Under the pieces are notes generated by a model. The model searched no databases, was not told the origin of the DNA, and was given only the letters and a program-made list of their open reading frames with translations. Below are positions 51,543 through 60,211 of a DNA stretch of 60,343 nt, piece after piece. Both the position numbers and the translations under genes were made by a program. The number at the start of each line of letters is the position of its first letter. Position 1 is the stretch's first letter. Source of the DNA: Rhizobium sp. PP-CC-3A-592 (lineage in GTDB: Bacteria > Pseudomonadota > Alphaproteobacteria > Rhizobiales > Rhizobiaceae); NCBI RefSeq assembly GCF_003217095.1, contig NZ_QJSR01000010.1, positions 1-60,343 of the forward strand, written 5' to 3'.

Positions 51543-51805
51543 AAGCGCGCGGGGAGAATGCCGATATCCGGCTTATCGTCAGGCGCCGCGAGGCGGCGCC
51601 CATCATGGGAGAGCTGAAGGCCAAGCTCACGGAACTGAGTGACAAGGGGTCGTTGAAATTGGCGCTCGGCAAGGCGGTTTCTGCAGACAGCCAAAATGAA
51701 TGATGTCGATCTATGGGCTTGGCTGACAAAGACGCTTATTCGAATGGCCAACGGATGGCTCGCGCAGGATATCGAGGCTTTTATGCCATGCAACCTCAAG
51801 CCGGA
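51543..51805 (+). pseudogene. IS66-family tnpC remnant (C-terminal pieces)
   Basis: One frame gives RLIVRRREAAPIMGELKAKL and LKLALGKAV, a block from the C-terminal half of IS66 transposases. An adjoining frame gives MNDVDLWAWLTKTLIRMANG and DIEAFMP, the C-terminal IS66 tail. The segment between them is deleted. The remnant abuts the truncated recombinase copy at about 51806. Confidence 0.6.
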
Positions 51806-51807
51806 CG

Positions 51808-52500
51808 TGGGCGGCTATCATTGCCTTGGTCGAGACGCTCGACCACGGTTCGCTGCGCGGCCTGCGAGACCGTGCCATGCTGCTCATCGGCTTTGCAGGA
51901 GGTCTTCGCCGCTCCGAGATCTTTGTCCTTGATCCGAAGGCAGACCAGACCGAAGATGGGCGCGGCTGGATCGAAATCCTCGACAAGGGAATGCTCGTCA
52001 CCCTGCGCGGCAAAACTGGATGCCGGGAAGTCGAAATTGGCCGCGGTTCTTCAGACTCTACCTGCCCAATCGCGGCAGTCGAGACCTGGGTCAAGTTCGC
52101 CAAGCTTGCGCACGGTCCCCTTTTCCGTCGGGTCACGGGACAAGGCAAAGCGGTTGGGCCAGAAAGGCAGAATGACAAGGAAGTGGCTCGGCTGGTGAAG
52201 CGGGCCGCAATGGCGGCCGGCGTTCGCGGTGATCTCAGCGAGATCGAGTGTGTGTTTGAGTTCTCCAGTCATTCCCTTCGGGCAGGCCTCGCTTCTCCTG
52301 CCAAAATCAATGAGCGACACGTCCAGAAGCAACTGGGGCATGCGTCCGCAGAGATGACCCGCAGATATCAACGACGGCGCGATCGCTTCCGTGTAAACCT
52401 GACCAAGGCATCCGGGCTTAAGTTGCCCCCTCTCCGCCAAGCGCTTGCAATAAGATCGTTTGGACATTATAGTCACGATAGTCATTTTTGTTATAGGTGA
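51808..52500 (+). pseudogene. Truncated copy of the 48778-49917 recombinase
   Basis: It encodes only the catalytic domain, from VETLDHGSLRGLRDRAMLLI; the core-binding domain (about 180 residues) is missing. The catalytic residues are still present (GGLRRSE, SHSLRAGL with Ser for Gly, LGHASAEM, TRRYQRRR). The frame runs past the parent's stop (TKASGL) for about 28 extra residues. It was probably cut by the IS66 insertion and deletion just upstream. It might yield a catalytic-domain fragment but not a working recombinase. Confidence 0.8.
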
Positions 52501-52504
52501 GACG

Positions 52505-52771
52505 ATGCAAGCGTCAACGCACGATGATATGAACTGGACAGTCGCTGGTGCGAAAGCAAAGCTTTCAGAGGTTATGGAGCGCGCGCAATTGGCACCTCAA
52601 ACTATTAGCCGCAATGGGAAACCGAGCGTGGTAGTTGTTTCTGCAGAAGAATGGCAAAAGAAGACTGCGCGCCGGGGATCACTCGCCGAGTTTCTATTGG
52701 CATCGCCTCTGCGTGGCGCCGATCTGGATATTGAGCGACAACACGACGAGCCGCGCGACTTGTTCCTATGA
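52505..52771 (+). CDS. Phd/YefM-family antitoxin
   Basis: An 88-aa protein: WTVAGAKAKLSEVMERAQLA and QTISRNGKPSVVVVSAEEW form the Phd/YefM fold, and the C-terminus LASPLRGADLDIERQHDEPR is the usual toxin-binding tail of FitA/Phd partners of FitB-like PIN toxins. ATG 52505 has AGGTGAG upstream. The stop overlaps the toxin start (ATGA). Confidence 0.85.
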   Translation: MQASTHDDMNWTVAGAKAKLSEVMERAQLAPQTISRNGKPSVVVVSAEEWQKKTARRGSLAEFLLASPLRGADLDIERQHDEPRDLFL

Positions 52772-53190
52772 GACTACTCCTCGACACGAACGTTCTGTCG
52801 GAAGTTACAAAACCTCGCCCCGATGAGAGCGTCATGAAGTGGCTCCATGGGTTAGACGAAGACCGCACGTTCATCAGCATCGTATCGATTGCTGAAATTC
52901 GCCGCGGTGTCGCTCTGATGGATAGCGGACGGAAACGCGACACCCTGGGCGAGTGGCTTGAACATGATCTGCCTCAACGCTTCGAAAATCGGATTATTCC
53001 AGTGGAAGGGCCTGTCGCTTTGGCTTGGGGTGATCTCATGGCGCTCGCCAAGCGAAGTGGTCGCGGGCTGGCCTCTATGGACGGCTTGATAGCCGCTACA
53101 GCCGTCGCTCACCAATTGATCCTTGCGACGCGCAACACGAAGGATTTCGGAGGCTTCGGAATAGATATCATCGACCCGTGGACGGCGTGA
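52768..53190 (+). CDS. PIN-domain toxin, FitB/VapC-like
   Basis: A 140-aa protein starting MRLLLDTNVLSEVTKPRPDE, the FitB-like signature. The other acidic positions are Glu in SIAEIRRGV, Asp in ASMDGLIAATA and Asp in TKDFGGFG. It is a ribonuclease toxin by family. It is translationally coupled to the upstream antitoxin. It is the third PIN-type module in this window. Confidence 0.9.
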   Translation: MRLLLDTNVLSEVTKPRPDESVMKWLHGLDEDRTFISIVSIAEIRRGVALMDSGRKRDTLGEWLEHDLPQRFENRIIPVEGPVALAWGDLMALAKRSGRGLASMDGLIAATAVAHQLILATRNTKDFGGFGIDIIDPWTA

Positions 53191-53240
53191 TCAGCCCTCT
53201 TCGTCAACGGAAAGGATCAGTCTGAATGCTCTCCTAAAGT

Positions 53241-53870
53241 TTGCTCAAAAACCACGCTGGCATATTGCTCGTCGGAGACTACACATCCCTGACCTGGCTG
53301 CATGAGGTCGTCCATGATGTGAATGACCGCTCACCGCTTGTCATCGACAAAGAAGGCTCGTTTCTTGGCTTGGAGTACGATGTGCGCAAAGCGTTTGAGC
53401 GGCAGCGTGAGGTTATTCAGCCGCCAAAGCATTTTGAAGAAATTGGCGTTAGATACGGTGTCCAGATCCTTTGGCCAGTCCTTTTGCTGCAGCAAAGGCT
53501 GCTGAGGCAATCCCTCGCTTTCCTCAGCCATACGGCCAAAACACAATCTATTGCCTATGCCATGGAAGCAGTGATCGAAGAGGCGCTGCGCGAAGATTTC
53601 GGTGCGCAGACTGAGCATATTATCGGTCTTTGGCAGCGCCTTGATCCAGCACAGGCTGCAGTATTTGAGATGATCAACAGCCGCGGGGGGTTATTTTGTT
53701 CATGGACGAAAGCGCAACGTAAGGCCAGCTTTGCGTCGCTCCTTTCCAGTTTCGATCCGATGTATGACCTCTTCTACCCCATGCGACTGAGGAACGGCGA
53801 AAAGAACCTGATATCTCCTGGAGAATTCGCTGCTTGGGAAAATGCCGAATGGCCGGATCCCCGATGGTAA
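53241..53870 (+). CDS. Probable DUF6904-family protein
   Basis: A 209-aa protein with TTG start 53241; no ATG fits. The N-terminal pattern (GILLVGDYTSLTWLHEVVHD, FLGLEYDVRKAFERQREVIQ, GVRYGVQILWPVLLLQQRLL) resembles DUF6904 proteins, whose function is unknown. The C-terminal half after residue 120 is less typical. It sits 50 bp after a PIN toxin on the same strand but has its own character. The assignment is from memory of the family pattern. Confidence 0.55.
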   Translation: MLKNHAGILLVGDYTSLTWLHEVVHDVNDRSPLVIDKEGSFLGLEYDVRKAFERQREVIQPPKHFEEIGVRYGVQILWPVLLLQQRLLRQSLAFLSHTAKTQSIAYAMEAVIEEALREDFGAQTEHIIGLWQRLDPAQAAVFEMINSRGGLFCSWTKAQRKASFASLLSSFDPMYDLFYPMRLRNGEKNLISPGEFAAWENAEWPDPRW

Positions 53871-54013
53871 ACTTTGGCGCATCAATCGCGATATCAACCG
53901 GATAGACGCCCTCCCCTGCTCTGTTTTTGAACCCGCAAGATCAAAAACCCAGGCAGGATACTCCACTTGGCGCTTCAATTGAAATCTAGAGCCAAAATCC
54001 ACAGTGGTTCGCC

Positions 54014-54071
54014 ACATGGTATGATCGCCGGTTGGAGTGCTAACCATCGATAACTATCAATTATCGATGAT
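54014..54071. promoter_or_regulatory. Palindromic site S2 with the conserved 40-bp flank
   Basis: CGATAA (54048-54053), the spacer CTATCAA and TTATCG (54061-54066). The 11-base arms ACCATCGATAA and TTATCGATGAT match at 10 of 11 positions. The adjoining 54014-54053 matches 3321-3360 at 35 of 40. It lies about 90 bp upstream of the broken recombinase copy. On the other side no intact gene faces it. Confidence 0.6.
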
Positions 54072-54154
54072 AGTCGATCTGGTGTCGCAAATCAGCAAGA
54101 ATCGGAGCAAATCACGGCCGTGGAGGCCGCCGAAACCGTCCTTTTGGAGCGTCC

Positions 54155-54820
54155 GTGGTGAAACCCAAGACATCACTGACGGCCTTCGAGCGCCGTGCAG
54201 AAGAGCTCGACACCATCGCCGCCGTGCTGCCGATGGAGCGGCGCGACGAACTTGCCGAACTGCTCACCGACCACGACGTCGAGAGCCTGCGCCATCTCGT
54301 CAACCGTCGACCAGGGGATGGGCGACAACACACTTCGCGCCCTCACCTCCGATCTCGCTTATCTCGAAGCATGGGGACTGGCGGCGACTGGTAAGTCACT
54401 GCCCTGGCCTGCGCCAGAAGCGCTACTACTAAAATTCGTTGCGCATCATCTCTGGGACCCGCAACGCCGCGAGACCGATCCGGATCACGGCATGCCGGCC
54501 GACGTCGACGAAAGCCTTCGAAGCCAAGGGGCTCTGAAATCCGTCGGCCCGCATGCGCCGGCAACGGTGCGCCGGCGGCTGGCGAACTGGTCGACGCTGA
54601 CCAAATGGCGTGGGCTCGACGGCGCCTTCGCCTCCCCTGCCCTCAAGTCGGCTATCCGACTCGCCGTGCGCGCCGTCCCCCGAACGCGGGGTCGCAGGGG
54701 CGCCAAGGCGGTCACCGGCGACGTCCTGGCAAAACTGATGGCGACCTGCGCCACCGATACTCTGCGGGACCTGCGCGAACGGGCGATCCTGATGGTCGCG
54801 TTTGCGTCCGGCGGCCGGAA
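54155..54820 (+). pseudogene. Frameshifted, truncated copy of the 4377-5522 recombinase
   Basis: The first frame gives LDTIAAVLPMERRDELAELL as in the intact copy. At about 54302 seven extra bases (AACCGTC, beside GTCGACC) shift the frame. The second frame then follows the parent (TLRALTSDLAYLEAWGLAAT, KAVTGDVLAKLMATCATDTL) until FASGGR. There the sequence leaves the family just at the first catalytic Arg and enters the antisense of an adenosine-deaminase-like gene. The catalytic domain is lost, so it is not functional. Confidence 0.85.
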
Positions 54821-54821
54821 C

Positions 54822-55601
54822 AGGGTGATCATCGAGCGATCCAACGACGCCGAGTTCAACCTCTGCTCTCGGGCAGACCGTTACAGCTACGCCCGAGTCC
54901 CCGAGCCGCCGTGCCAGGTCCGGTCTTTCGTAGACCCGGTTGCCGTGATCCACGCGATCCACACGGAGAAGATCGTCTGCCTCTTCAATGTCTTCCGGCG
55001 GTCCCTCGAACCCTGCGTGAGCGGCCAGCTTGAGTCCGATCGCATGCGCCTGCTCGAAGAGCCGGACGAAGGTTCGGGGCGGATAGCCGATCTCCGCCGA
55101 GTCGATCCCAAGCGCCACGATCCCCTGTTGGTAGGGTTCCAGGGACGCCAGCAATGCCAGAGCTTCCTCCTCGTCCCGCTCGCGCATGAAATTTACGATG
55201 ATTGCGGTTGAAAGACCATTGCGCCTCGCCCGGTCCCTAGCGGCGGCGAGGCCCGCGAGGACAGTGCCAAGCGCTACCCCGCGCGACGTGTGCGCTTGTG
55301 GGTCGAACATCAGCTCAACGTGATAGACGCCCTCGGCAATCGACTGGTCGAAATGGGCAGATGCGACCTCCGCGAAATCGCTAAGGTGGAGCAGTACCTC
55401 CGAAGCCTTCGCGAAAATCTCCAGGAATTCTTCCAGACTCGCCACGTCGTAAGCGGCTCGTGCGGCATCCACGCTTCCAAACAAGTCGACGCCGTTCCGT
55501 CGCCCGATCGCAACAACCTGTTCGGGAGTGACGCACCCTTCCAGATGGACGTGCAGTTCAGCCTTTGGGAGCGAGCGAATGAAAGCAGCTCGATCGGTCA
55601 T
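54822..55601 (-). pseudogene. Adenosine/adenine-deaminase-like gene, 3' end lost
   Basis: About 260 N-terminal residues remain: KAELHVHLEG (two metal His), VELMFDPQAHTSRGV, GLKLAAHAGFEGPPEDIEEA and VDRVDHGNR. The family end, with the last His and the Asp pair (SDDP), is gone because the gene meets the recombinase copy after GSLDDHP. The catalytic Glu of HAGE is Phe here (HAGFEG), so the enzyme may have been inactive before truncation or had another reaction. The open frame continues to 54429, antisense to the recombinase, and that part is not native. Confidence 0.8.
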
Positions 55602-55735
55602 GCCCCGGTCTATACGGCGTCAGCGCGATGCGGAAGGTAACTTCCGTCGATCCCATGTTCAAAACCCGACTGGCCGCTTTCCACCCATCTGAGCCAATAA
55701 CGTTTGTCGCGAACGTCAGGATATTTGTGACAGGG

Positions 55736-56314
55736 TTATACGACTTTGCGATCCGGATAGCGCGCCTTTATTTCGTCCTCAGTGCCAAGTTCCCTGATGA
55801 AGTCAGTGAAGCTTGGCGCGACATAGCCGACATTTTCCCAGCCGTAATTTGCGTGCTTACCAAACACCTGCTTTCGGACATAGGGGAGATACAGCACGTT
55901 TCCGAAGCTTTCCGGGCGAAGATCGATCAGCAGAGTGGAGGAGTTGTCGCGTGTGAGCGGAAGCAGTTCACGCGATATACGCGGCTTAACGCCTTCGTAA
56001 GCCGGATGAGGGTTACAGTAAGCCCTGATAGCACTGATGGTCAGTTTCGCCCAAGGCACCAAGGAGATGTCCCCCATGATAACCGACTTTTTTTTGAAAC
56101 TACACGGGAAGAAATACGCGCCGACGTTGATAGAGCCGCCGATGGCATAATATTGTAGTAAAAACTCCCGATAGTCTTCAGGAATACGTGTTTCCACTAA
56201 GCGCTCGATCTGCTCGATGTCCTCTTTAGTGCTGGGTTGAAAGAAATCTGGACCCCCATTCCTTTGCGATTCCCACATCTTGAAGACCTTCGGGTTGAGG
56301 CTTTCTAAATCCAT
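55736..56314 (-). CDS. SMI1/KNR4-family protein
   Basis: A 192-aa SUKH-fold protein: IEQIERLVETRIPEDYREFL is the core motif, followed by YYAIGGSINVGAYF and LPLTRDNSSTLLIDLRPESF, then a C-terminal SFTDFIRELG helix. In bacteria these are often immunity proteins for polymorphic toxins. No toxin gene is recognised beside it, so it may be an orphan immunity gene. The base composition is more AT-rich than its neighbours, suggesting transfer. Confidence 0.75.
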   Translation of the reverse strand: MDLESLNPKVFKMWESQRNGGPDFFQPSTKEDIEQIERLVETRIPEDYREFLLQYYAIGGSINVGAYFFPCSFKKKSVIMGDISLVPWAKLTISAIRAYCNPHPAYEGVKPRISRELLPLTRDNSSTLLIDLRPESFGNVLYLPYVRKQVFGKHANYGWENVGYVAPSFTDFIRELGTEDEIKARYPDRKVV

Positions 56315-56578
56315 GATCGTGCTCTTTAGTCAATCATTTCGTCTCAACTATATTTCTTATATCGCGAAACTCTCGACATTTGCTCGACATGATAAGCCGA
56401 TTTTGCAGCGCTGCAAAATTAGGACTTCCGCGACATGAACTCGTTGTCGGGGCCGATGGCCCGATCATTGATAATAAAGAGGATTATGCGTAAATCTGGT
56501 CATCCCGCCAGATCCCCCATTATGATCGATGCCCGGTTAACGTTACAGTGCCCGAACGACCACGCCGCTGTTCGTTAT

Positions 56579-58444
56579 CTACTGCAACATATCGTAGCTG
56601 ATCAGGTCGAGTTGTGGTGCACCCGTTTTGAGGATCGTATCACGTGCAATGAAGGCATAATGTTTTCCTTCTTCCAAAGGCACCGGCATAAGTGTTGGAA
56701 CAGCGTCGTTGACATACAGCACCACATCTTTGCCGTCCGGCGTCCGGACCTGCATGGCAGGACCGATGAAGCGCGAGCGTGGTTCGTTTACCGCGAGGTT
56801 ACGGTCGCTCATATCAGGTGATTTGGAAACGATTGTCGCCTCGAACCGCAGGAGCTTCTGGAACACCGGGTCGTTCTTCGGATCGAACGGTATCGTACCG
56901 CGCGCGCGGTCAGTCTGGTTCTTTTGATTTGCCGCGTCATAGTCCGCAAAGCTCGGATAGCGCACATACCATTCGAATGACTTTGATTGGTTCATCACGC
57001 GGTAGGCCGCGCCCGCCAGTGTCGAACTGATTCTTTGCGCCGGCACCTTTTCAGATATCTGGTTCACAAAGCTTTGTAACCGGCGTCTTGGCGAGTCGTC
57101 GTTTTCGAACAGAACTTGCAGGCCAGGCCCCAGGGCCACACCAACCTGTTTTGTGTCTGGAGCGACGACCAGAACGGCGCCATTGCCCACATCCAATTTG
57201 CCGACCCGCATCTGGCGCATAAAGTCCAGCGCATACCGGTCAGGATCCCGACCTTGCAGATCCTTGACTGCAAGGGTGACCACCTCGACATTGGCGGCGG
57301 CCGCGAACTGGAAGGCGATCGCTTGAAGTTTTTCGCGCACAACCGGGTCGAAAACGCCGGCCTCGTCATAGACAAAACGGTCGAATTTGGATGCCGTTGC
57401 TTCCGCAGAGAGCTTCGGCAGACGGTCGATGACAGCGGGACCGATGGTCTTGGAGCCGCCATTGGGGTTAAGCGATGGCATGTCATCGAACGGACCCGGA
57501 ATGTCTGGCATTTGGGCCGTATCGGTGTGATCGGATGCGATTGCCGGAGGCTCAGCGACGGCGGTAGGCACCTCCGGCACGCCCTGTCCGGCATGTCCTG
57601 CAGAGGGCTCCGCTAACGCGACGGATAGATCATCGCCGCAGCTTTCTCGCTGCTGTTCGCAAGATTGTGCCCAACCTGCCTTGACGGCATCAAGCCGTCT
57701 CTTGCGTCCGGGGTGGGTTGGTCCATCGGCCTGCGGGATCAGTGTGGCAATCGCCTTCTCCGCCTGTGGCAAAGTGGCCCCCATCTTGAAAAGAACAAAG
57801 CCTGAGAACTTGTCAGCTTCCAGTTCTATCGGAGGCTTGCTGCCGCCCGGCAAAAGCGTGTGACCGGAGAGATGATGGCCGATTTCGTGAGCAAGGATCG
57901 AGGTTCCGCTCCAGTCGTTGTCTCCCGTTACCCGCGCCACCTCCTGCATGAACTGCCGGTTGTATGCAATGACCCGCTTCGGAATCCCGTCTTGCCCCAT
58001 AACGATCAGCGCGGCAGCATTCGGCACTGCGCTCTCCGTGATTGTGAAGTTCTGTGGCAGGCCGGTATAGCGCATGATCCGGGAGACAGCGGCCGTCCCG
58101 TTCGCCTCGGTGGAGGTCTTCAATGTGCTCGCGTCGACCTTTAATGCCTTGCCATCGTAGGAACAGGCTTGCAGCATCTCAGAAAGCTGCGTGGTCAGTT
58201 CGTTTTCATCGGCTTTGCTCGCGTCCTCAGTATCCTTCTTCGCCTCTTTATCTCCGGAAGATGCCGGAGGTTGGGCCTGCGCAACAAGCGTGCCTCGTTC
58301 AGCTTTATCCAGTTTCGAGAACATGGAGTTGCATATCGCCTTGTCGTCCTGCGTTGGCCAGAGACTCGCAGAATTCGCAGCAGACGTACCTTGTGTCAGT
58401 ATCGATCCTGCAGCCACGCTCGCGCACAGAAATAAGGTTCTCAT
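56579..58444 (-). CDS. Exported M48-like metallopeptidase fused to a TPM domain
   Basis: A 621-aa protein with a signal peptide (MRTLFLCASVAAGSILTQGT). Residues about 110-260 are a zinc metallopeptidase domain with HEIGH (186-190) and a downstream ELEAD ligand block (207-211). A Pro-rich linker follows. Residues about 355-480 are a TPM domain (FVYDEAGVFDPVVREKLQAI, VGNGAVLVVAPDTKQVGVAL). The last about 130 residues are unassigned. TPM domains occur in photosystem-II repair and envelope-stress proteins. The fusion suggests a periplasmic quality-control protease. A DUF3667 membrane gene follows upstream at 30 bp and may be co-transcribed. Confidence 0.75.
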   Translation of the reverse strand: MRTLFLCASVAAGSILTQGTSAANSASLWPTQDDKAICNSMFSKLDKAERGTLVAQAQPPASSGDKEAKKDTEDASKADENELTTQLSEMLQACSYDGKALKVDASTLKTSTEANGTAAVSRIMRYTGLPQNFTITESAVPNAAALIVMGQDGIPKRVIAYNRQFMQEVARVTGDNDWSGTSILAHEIGHHLSGHTLLPGGSKPPIELEADKFSGFVLFKMGATLPQAEKAIATLIPQADGPTHPGRKRRLDAVKAGWAQSCEQQRESCGDDLSVALAEPSAGHAGQGVPEVPTAVAEPPAIASDHTDTAQMPDIPGPFDDMPSLNPNGGSKTIGPAVIDRLPKLSAEATASKFDRFVYDEAGVFDPVVREKLQAIAFQFAAAANVEVVTLAVKDLQGRDPDRYALDFMRQMRVGKLDVGNGAVLVVAPDTKQVGVALGPGLQVLFENDDSPRRRLQSFVNQISEKVPAQRISSTLAGAAYRVMNQSKSFEWYVRYPSFADYDAANQKNQTDRARGTIPFDPKNDPVFQKLLRFEATIVSKSPDMSDRNLAVNEPRSRFIGPAMQVRTPDGKDVVLYVNDAVPTLMPVPLEEGKHYAFIARDTILKTGAPQLDLISYDMLQ

Positions 58445-58473
58445 GGTGTCTTCCTTTCATGTCTTCACTTCAG

Positions 58474-59298
58474 TCAGGAAAGTTGCGCCAGGACGATACG
58501 GATGACGGCGCGCGCATAAAGATAGAAGAGACCCTCCTTTGACAAATAGAACAGAACCGCCCCAATCGCGGGCCACCACCATTGTTGTCGCCAATCAATG
58601 GCAAAAAACTGTCCAAAGGCGAAAAATACGATCCCGATTTCTATAAAGGGCATGTAATAGCCGGTGTAGAAGCGGTGGGTCTTGACCATTTGTGCGGTGG
58701 AATCGAACAGTAGCGGGGACAAATTGACGATGTTGGCGACGATGATGACAAAATGCGTATACGTCGCCAGTACCAGATGTTCGATAAAATTAAACCCGTG
58801 CCGCTTCCAGAAGACGATATTTGATGCAATCAATATTGCCAGGATGCCGAGCGAGAACGACCATTTTGACCAGGATTGCACCAATGCCACAGCTTTGCTG
58901 AGCCGCTCGTCCTGAGTGCCGAGGTAGTCAACCTCCGCAATCACCAATAGCAGCACAACAATCGCCGCGAGAAGCAGTTTCAAGGGATGTGTGTGGCTTT
59001 TTCGCTGACCGAGAACATACTCACGGGCAACACTGCCTGGCTTCAGGACGACGCGAAAGGCAGATTTTGCGATGTCGGCTTCAAACCATCGAAGTTTCTC
59101 CCAAACCTCGTCGCGCAAGTGTGAAGAGCTCAGCCGCCGGGCTTTCTTCTGTCCGCAAATATGACAATATTTATCGCGCAGTGGGTCACCGCAGTTGCGG
59201 CAGACAGGCTCCTCAAAAAACCGGTCGGATACACTGGAAATATCTTTCGTCGTAGGTTTCTTGGCTAAAGCTGATCCGATTTCCGGCGATTCTTCCAT
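58474..59298 (-). CDS. DUF3667 membrane protein with zinc ribbon
   Basis: A 274-aa protein. The N-terminal zinc ribbon has CRNCG and YCHICGQK. The family block HLRDEVWEKLRWFEADIAKS with KPGSVAREYVLGQRKSHTHP follows. About five hydrophobic segments make up the rest (LLLAAIVVLLLVIAEV, FSLGILAILIAS and others). DUF3667 is an inner-membrane family of unknown role. It lies directly upstream of the metallopeptidase-TPM gene on the same strand (gap 29 bp), so the two probably work together. Confidence 0.8.
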   Translation of the reverse strand: MEESPEIGSALAKKPTTKDISSVSDRFFEEPVCRNCGDPLRDKYCHICGQKKARRLSSSHLRDEVWEKLRWFEADIAKSAFRVVLKPGSVAREYVLGQRKSHTHPLKLLLAAIVVLLLVIAEVDYLGTQDERLSKAVALVQSWSKWSFSLGILAILIASNIVFWKRHGFNFIEHLVLATYTHFVIIVANIVNLSPLLFDSTAQMVKTHRFYTGYYMPFIEIGIVFFAFGQFFAIDWRQQWWWPAIGAVLFYLSKEGLFYLYARAVIRIVLAQLS

Positions 59299-59466
59299 GT
59301 AGATCTCCGCGCTTTATGACGCATTTCACCGCGAAACGCGGGTGTATTCCAGTTCATGCAGTGTACAATCGCCTTCGGTAGGAATCGACCTCAGCGTTTT
59401 GGGCGGTCTGCCTAATATCCGCTACGTCGCTGAGTATCATCGCAAAAGTTGTCGCAAGGTCTGAGA

Positions 59467-59673
59467 ATGTTTGACAGGCTATGGTCCTGGCGGAAGCAAC
59501 CGCCAATCACACGCGCCGAAAGAGAACAGTTCATTGAAGGCCAGATTTGTCTAGATATCAGCGCTGATTTCCACGATCCGTTAGCGCTAAATATCACTTC
59601 GCGGCGCTGCAGGCCGTCGTATCGCAAAGATCGAGTTTCGAGAATTGCGGGTCACTTCGCATCATGGCGATGA
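59467..59673 (+). CDS. Small unknown frame
   Basis: MFDRLWSWRKQPPITRAERE and FIEGQICLDISADFHDPLAL are coding-like, but the second half is not. It may be a short gene or a fragment. No family is recognised. Confidence 0.25.
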   Translation: MFDRLWSWRKQPPITRAEREQFIEGQICLDISADFHDPLALNITSRRCRPSYRKDRVSRIAGHFASWR

Positions 59674-59695
59674 TCATGGGACAGGGGGTGTGTCG

Positions 59696-60211
59696 TTGAC
59701 CGGATATGTAGCCCTGCTTCGGGCAGTGAATGTGGGTGGCACTGGCAAGCTGCCGATGACGGCGCTGGCACAGATGTGTGAGGCGGTCGGGTTCGAGAAG
59801 GTGAAAACCTATATCGCCAGCGGCAACGTCGTCTTTCAAACCGGGCGATCAGAGGATCAGGTGCGATCCGTGATGGAGGATCAGCTACGGGCATATGCCG
59901 GTAAGAGCGTTGCCATCATCGTGAGAACAGTTGCCGAAATAGCCGACACGTTGGCCCGCAATCCATTCGTGGACGAGCCGGGCAACCGTGTCATGGCGCT
60001 GTTCGTGGATGGGACGCTGCCGGCCGATCCGCTCGACGGCGTGACCGGGATCAAGAACGAACAGGTGCGCTTGGGAAAGCGCGAGTTGTTTGTCCTTTAC
60101 CCGGACGGAATGGCGAACTCCCGGCTTCGCATACCTAGCGAGAAGCATGGAACGGCGCGAAACATGAACACGGTCGCGAAGCTCGCCGAGATGGCCGCAG
60201 CAGTCGCTTAA
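59696..60211 (+). CDS. DUF1697-family protein
   Basis: A 171-aa protein with the full DUF1697 pattern: YVALLRAVNVGGTGKLPMTA, TYIASGNVVFQTGRSEDQ, NPFVDEPGNRVMALFVDG, LGKRELFVLYPDGMANSRLR and TARNMNTVAKLAEMAA. Function is unknown. TTG 59696 is chosen because it sits 8 bases after a GGGGG site and gives the usual start just before YVALLRAVN; GTG 59690 is the alternative. It is a single gene near the window end. Confidence 0.85.
   Translation: MTGYVALLRAVNVGGTGKLPMTALAQMCEAVGFEKVKTYIASGNVVFQTGRSEDQVRSVMEDQLRAYAGKSVAIIVRTVAEIADTLARNPFVDEPGNRVMALFVDGTLPADPLDGVTGIKNEQVRLGKRELFVLYPDGMANSRLRIPSEKHGTARNMNTVAKLAEMAAAVA

Noticed and set aside
51560-51580. CGATATCCGGCTTATCG near the IS66 remnant
   Set aside because: Two bases too short and lies inside degenerate coding sequence; treated as chance.
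54429-54821. C-terminal extension of the deaminase-like frame
   Set aside because: It is the antisense of the recombinase pseudogene; the deaminase family ends abruptly at about 54822.
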